Assembly: GCA_017307855.1 (NCBI GenBank)
Contig: JAFKGD010000002.1
Location: 496,001 to 560,000 of the forward strand
From: Burkholderiales bacterium
Lineage (GTDB): Bacteria; Pseudomonadota; Gammaproteobacteria; Burkholderiales; Burkholderiaceae_C
DNA length: 64,000 nt
Reading direction: 5' to 3'
Shown here: positions 63,654 to 64,000 of the stretch, in pieces
Position numbering within the stretch: position 1 is the stretch's first letter
How the letters are laid out: the number at the start of each line of letters is the position of its first letter
Made by a program: the position numbers and the translations under genes
Notes under the pieces: generated by a model
What the model saw: the letters and a program-made list of their open reading frames with translations, nothing else
Databases searched by the model: none
What the model was told of the DNA's origin: nothing

Positions 63654-64000
63654 ATGCCGTGGCACGCCAGTCTCCAGCTCGATTACCGCACCCAGTCTGC
63701 AGCCTCGCCCGCATCCGGCACCCGCACCGTCGCGCACTTCCTGCATGACGGACCGCTGCGCATCCTGCAAAGCCTCTATCCAGAAGGCGACGGCATCTGC
63801 CACAACGTGCTGGTGCATCCGCCAGGCGGGCTGGTGGGTGGCGACACGCTGGACATCCGGCTGAATGTGGCCAGCGGCGCCCACGGACTCGTCACCACGC
63901 CAGGCGCCTCGCGCTTCTACCGCTCCGAGGGCGAGATCGCCCTGCAACGCACCCGCGCCCGCATCGCGGACGGAGGGCGGCTCGAGTGGCTGCCGCTGGA
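63654..64000 (+). CDS. ureD: Urease accessory protein UreD, N-terminal part (3' end outside window)
   Basis: The frame from ATG 63654 is open to the window end, 115 codons. [43 protein letters not shown] and [14 protein letters not shown] are UreD signatures. It helps to load nickel in urease. A urease operon ureDABCEFG would be expected downstream. Confidence 0.9.
   Translation, partial: MPWHASLQLDYRTQSAASPASGTRTVAHFLHDGPLRILQSLYPEGDGICHNVLVHPPGGLVGGDTLDIRLNVASGAHGLVTTPGASRFYRSEGEIALQRTRARIADGGRLEWLPL

Overview
The window is a GC-rich, densely coded stretch of a bacterial chromosome. The best fit is Burkholderiales, most likely the family Comamonadaceae. The grounds are the gene order folC-dedD-cvpA-purF-metZ-gltX, an orphan Bug-type (TctC) solute receptor, a long-form argG, MarR/HPP, ECF/DUF3455 and NarL-type modules, and the overall codon style. 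I cannot name the genus. There is no plasmid, phage or IS signature; nearly everything is chromosomal core with accessory modules between.

Layout. 1-5643: the 3' part of ppc, then maeB, a small exported-type protein lacking its signal peptide, and an RlmN-like radical SAM enzyme. 5717-10190: a TetR-controlled catabolic module (flavin reductase; divergent TetR; unknown protein, luciferase-like monooxygenase, alpha/beta hydrolase, Bug receptor) whose two promoters carry the same operator. 10383-17505 (minus): one long operon folC-dedD-cvpA-purF-metZ-gltX followed by tRNA-Ala, tRNA-Glu and tRNA-Asp. 17554-33276: housekeeping genes including ppnP, argG, murB, yajQ, plsY, ybaK, tas, prfB (with its programmed frameshift), pepN and fbp. 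33304-36397: a divergent sensor kinase and NarL-type regulator pair with two dyads between them. 36456-38812: tRNA-Thr, a 577-bp gene-poor stretch with eight tandem copies of a heptamer, and an autotransporter. 38940-41878: a bacteriophytochrome kinase, its receiver protein and a small protein. 41888-47075: a LysR-controlled CoA-ester pathway closely resembling the itaconate degradation cluster (hydratase, acyl-CoA dehydrogenase, CoA-transferase, CoA lyase). 47076-50643 (minus): sensor kinase, FixJ-type regulator, HbpS/GlcG-like exported protein and an ankyrin protein. 50798-55170: L,D-transpeptidase, MarR plus HPP-CBS membrane protein, DUF3455 lipoprotein, ECF sigma and anti-sigma factor. 55204-64000: CorC-like protein, apaH, RhlE helicase, zinc metallopeptidase, pcp, three small proteins, a membrane protein that looks like a bacterial STING, dcd, and the start of ureD.

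The most interesting item is 62097-63017. After two predicted membrane helices it carries a domain matching the prokaryotic STING fold in three separate motifs. It lies 7 nt downstream of dcd and has no CD-NTase in view. STING is known in bacteria mainly as an effector inside CBASS anti-phage operons, so a stand-alone membrane STING tied to a nucleotide deaminase gene is the lead worth following. Other leads are the shared TetR operator and its uncharacterised oxygenase pathway, the heptamer repeat array upstream of the autotransporter, and the HbpS-like protein beside a two-component system.

All calls rest on reading the sequence and remembered family features; no database search was possible.
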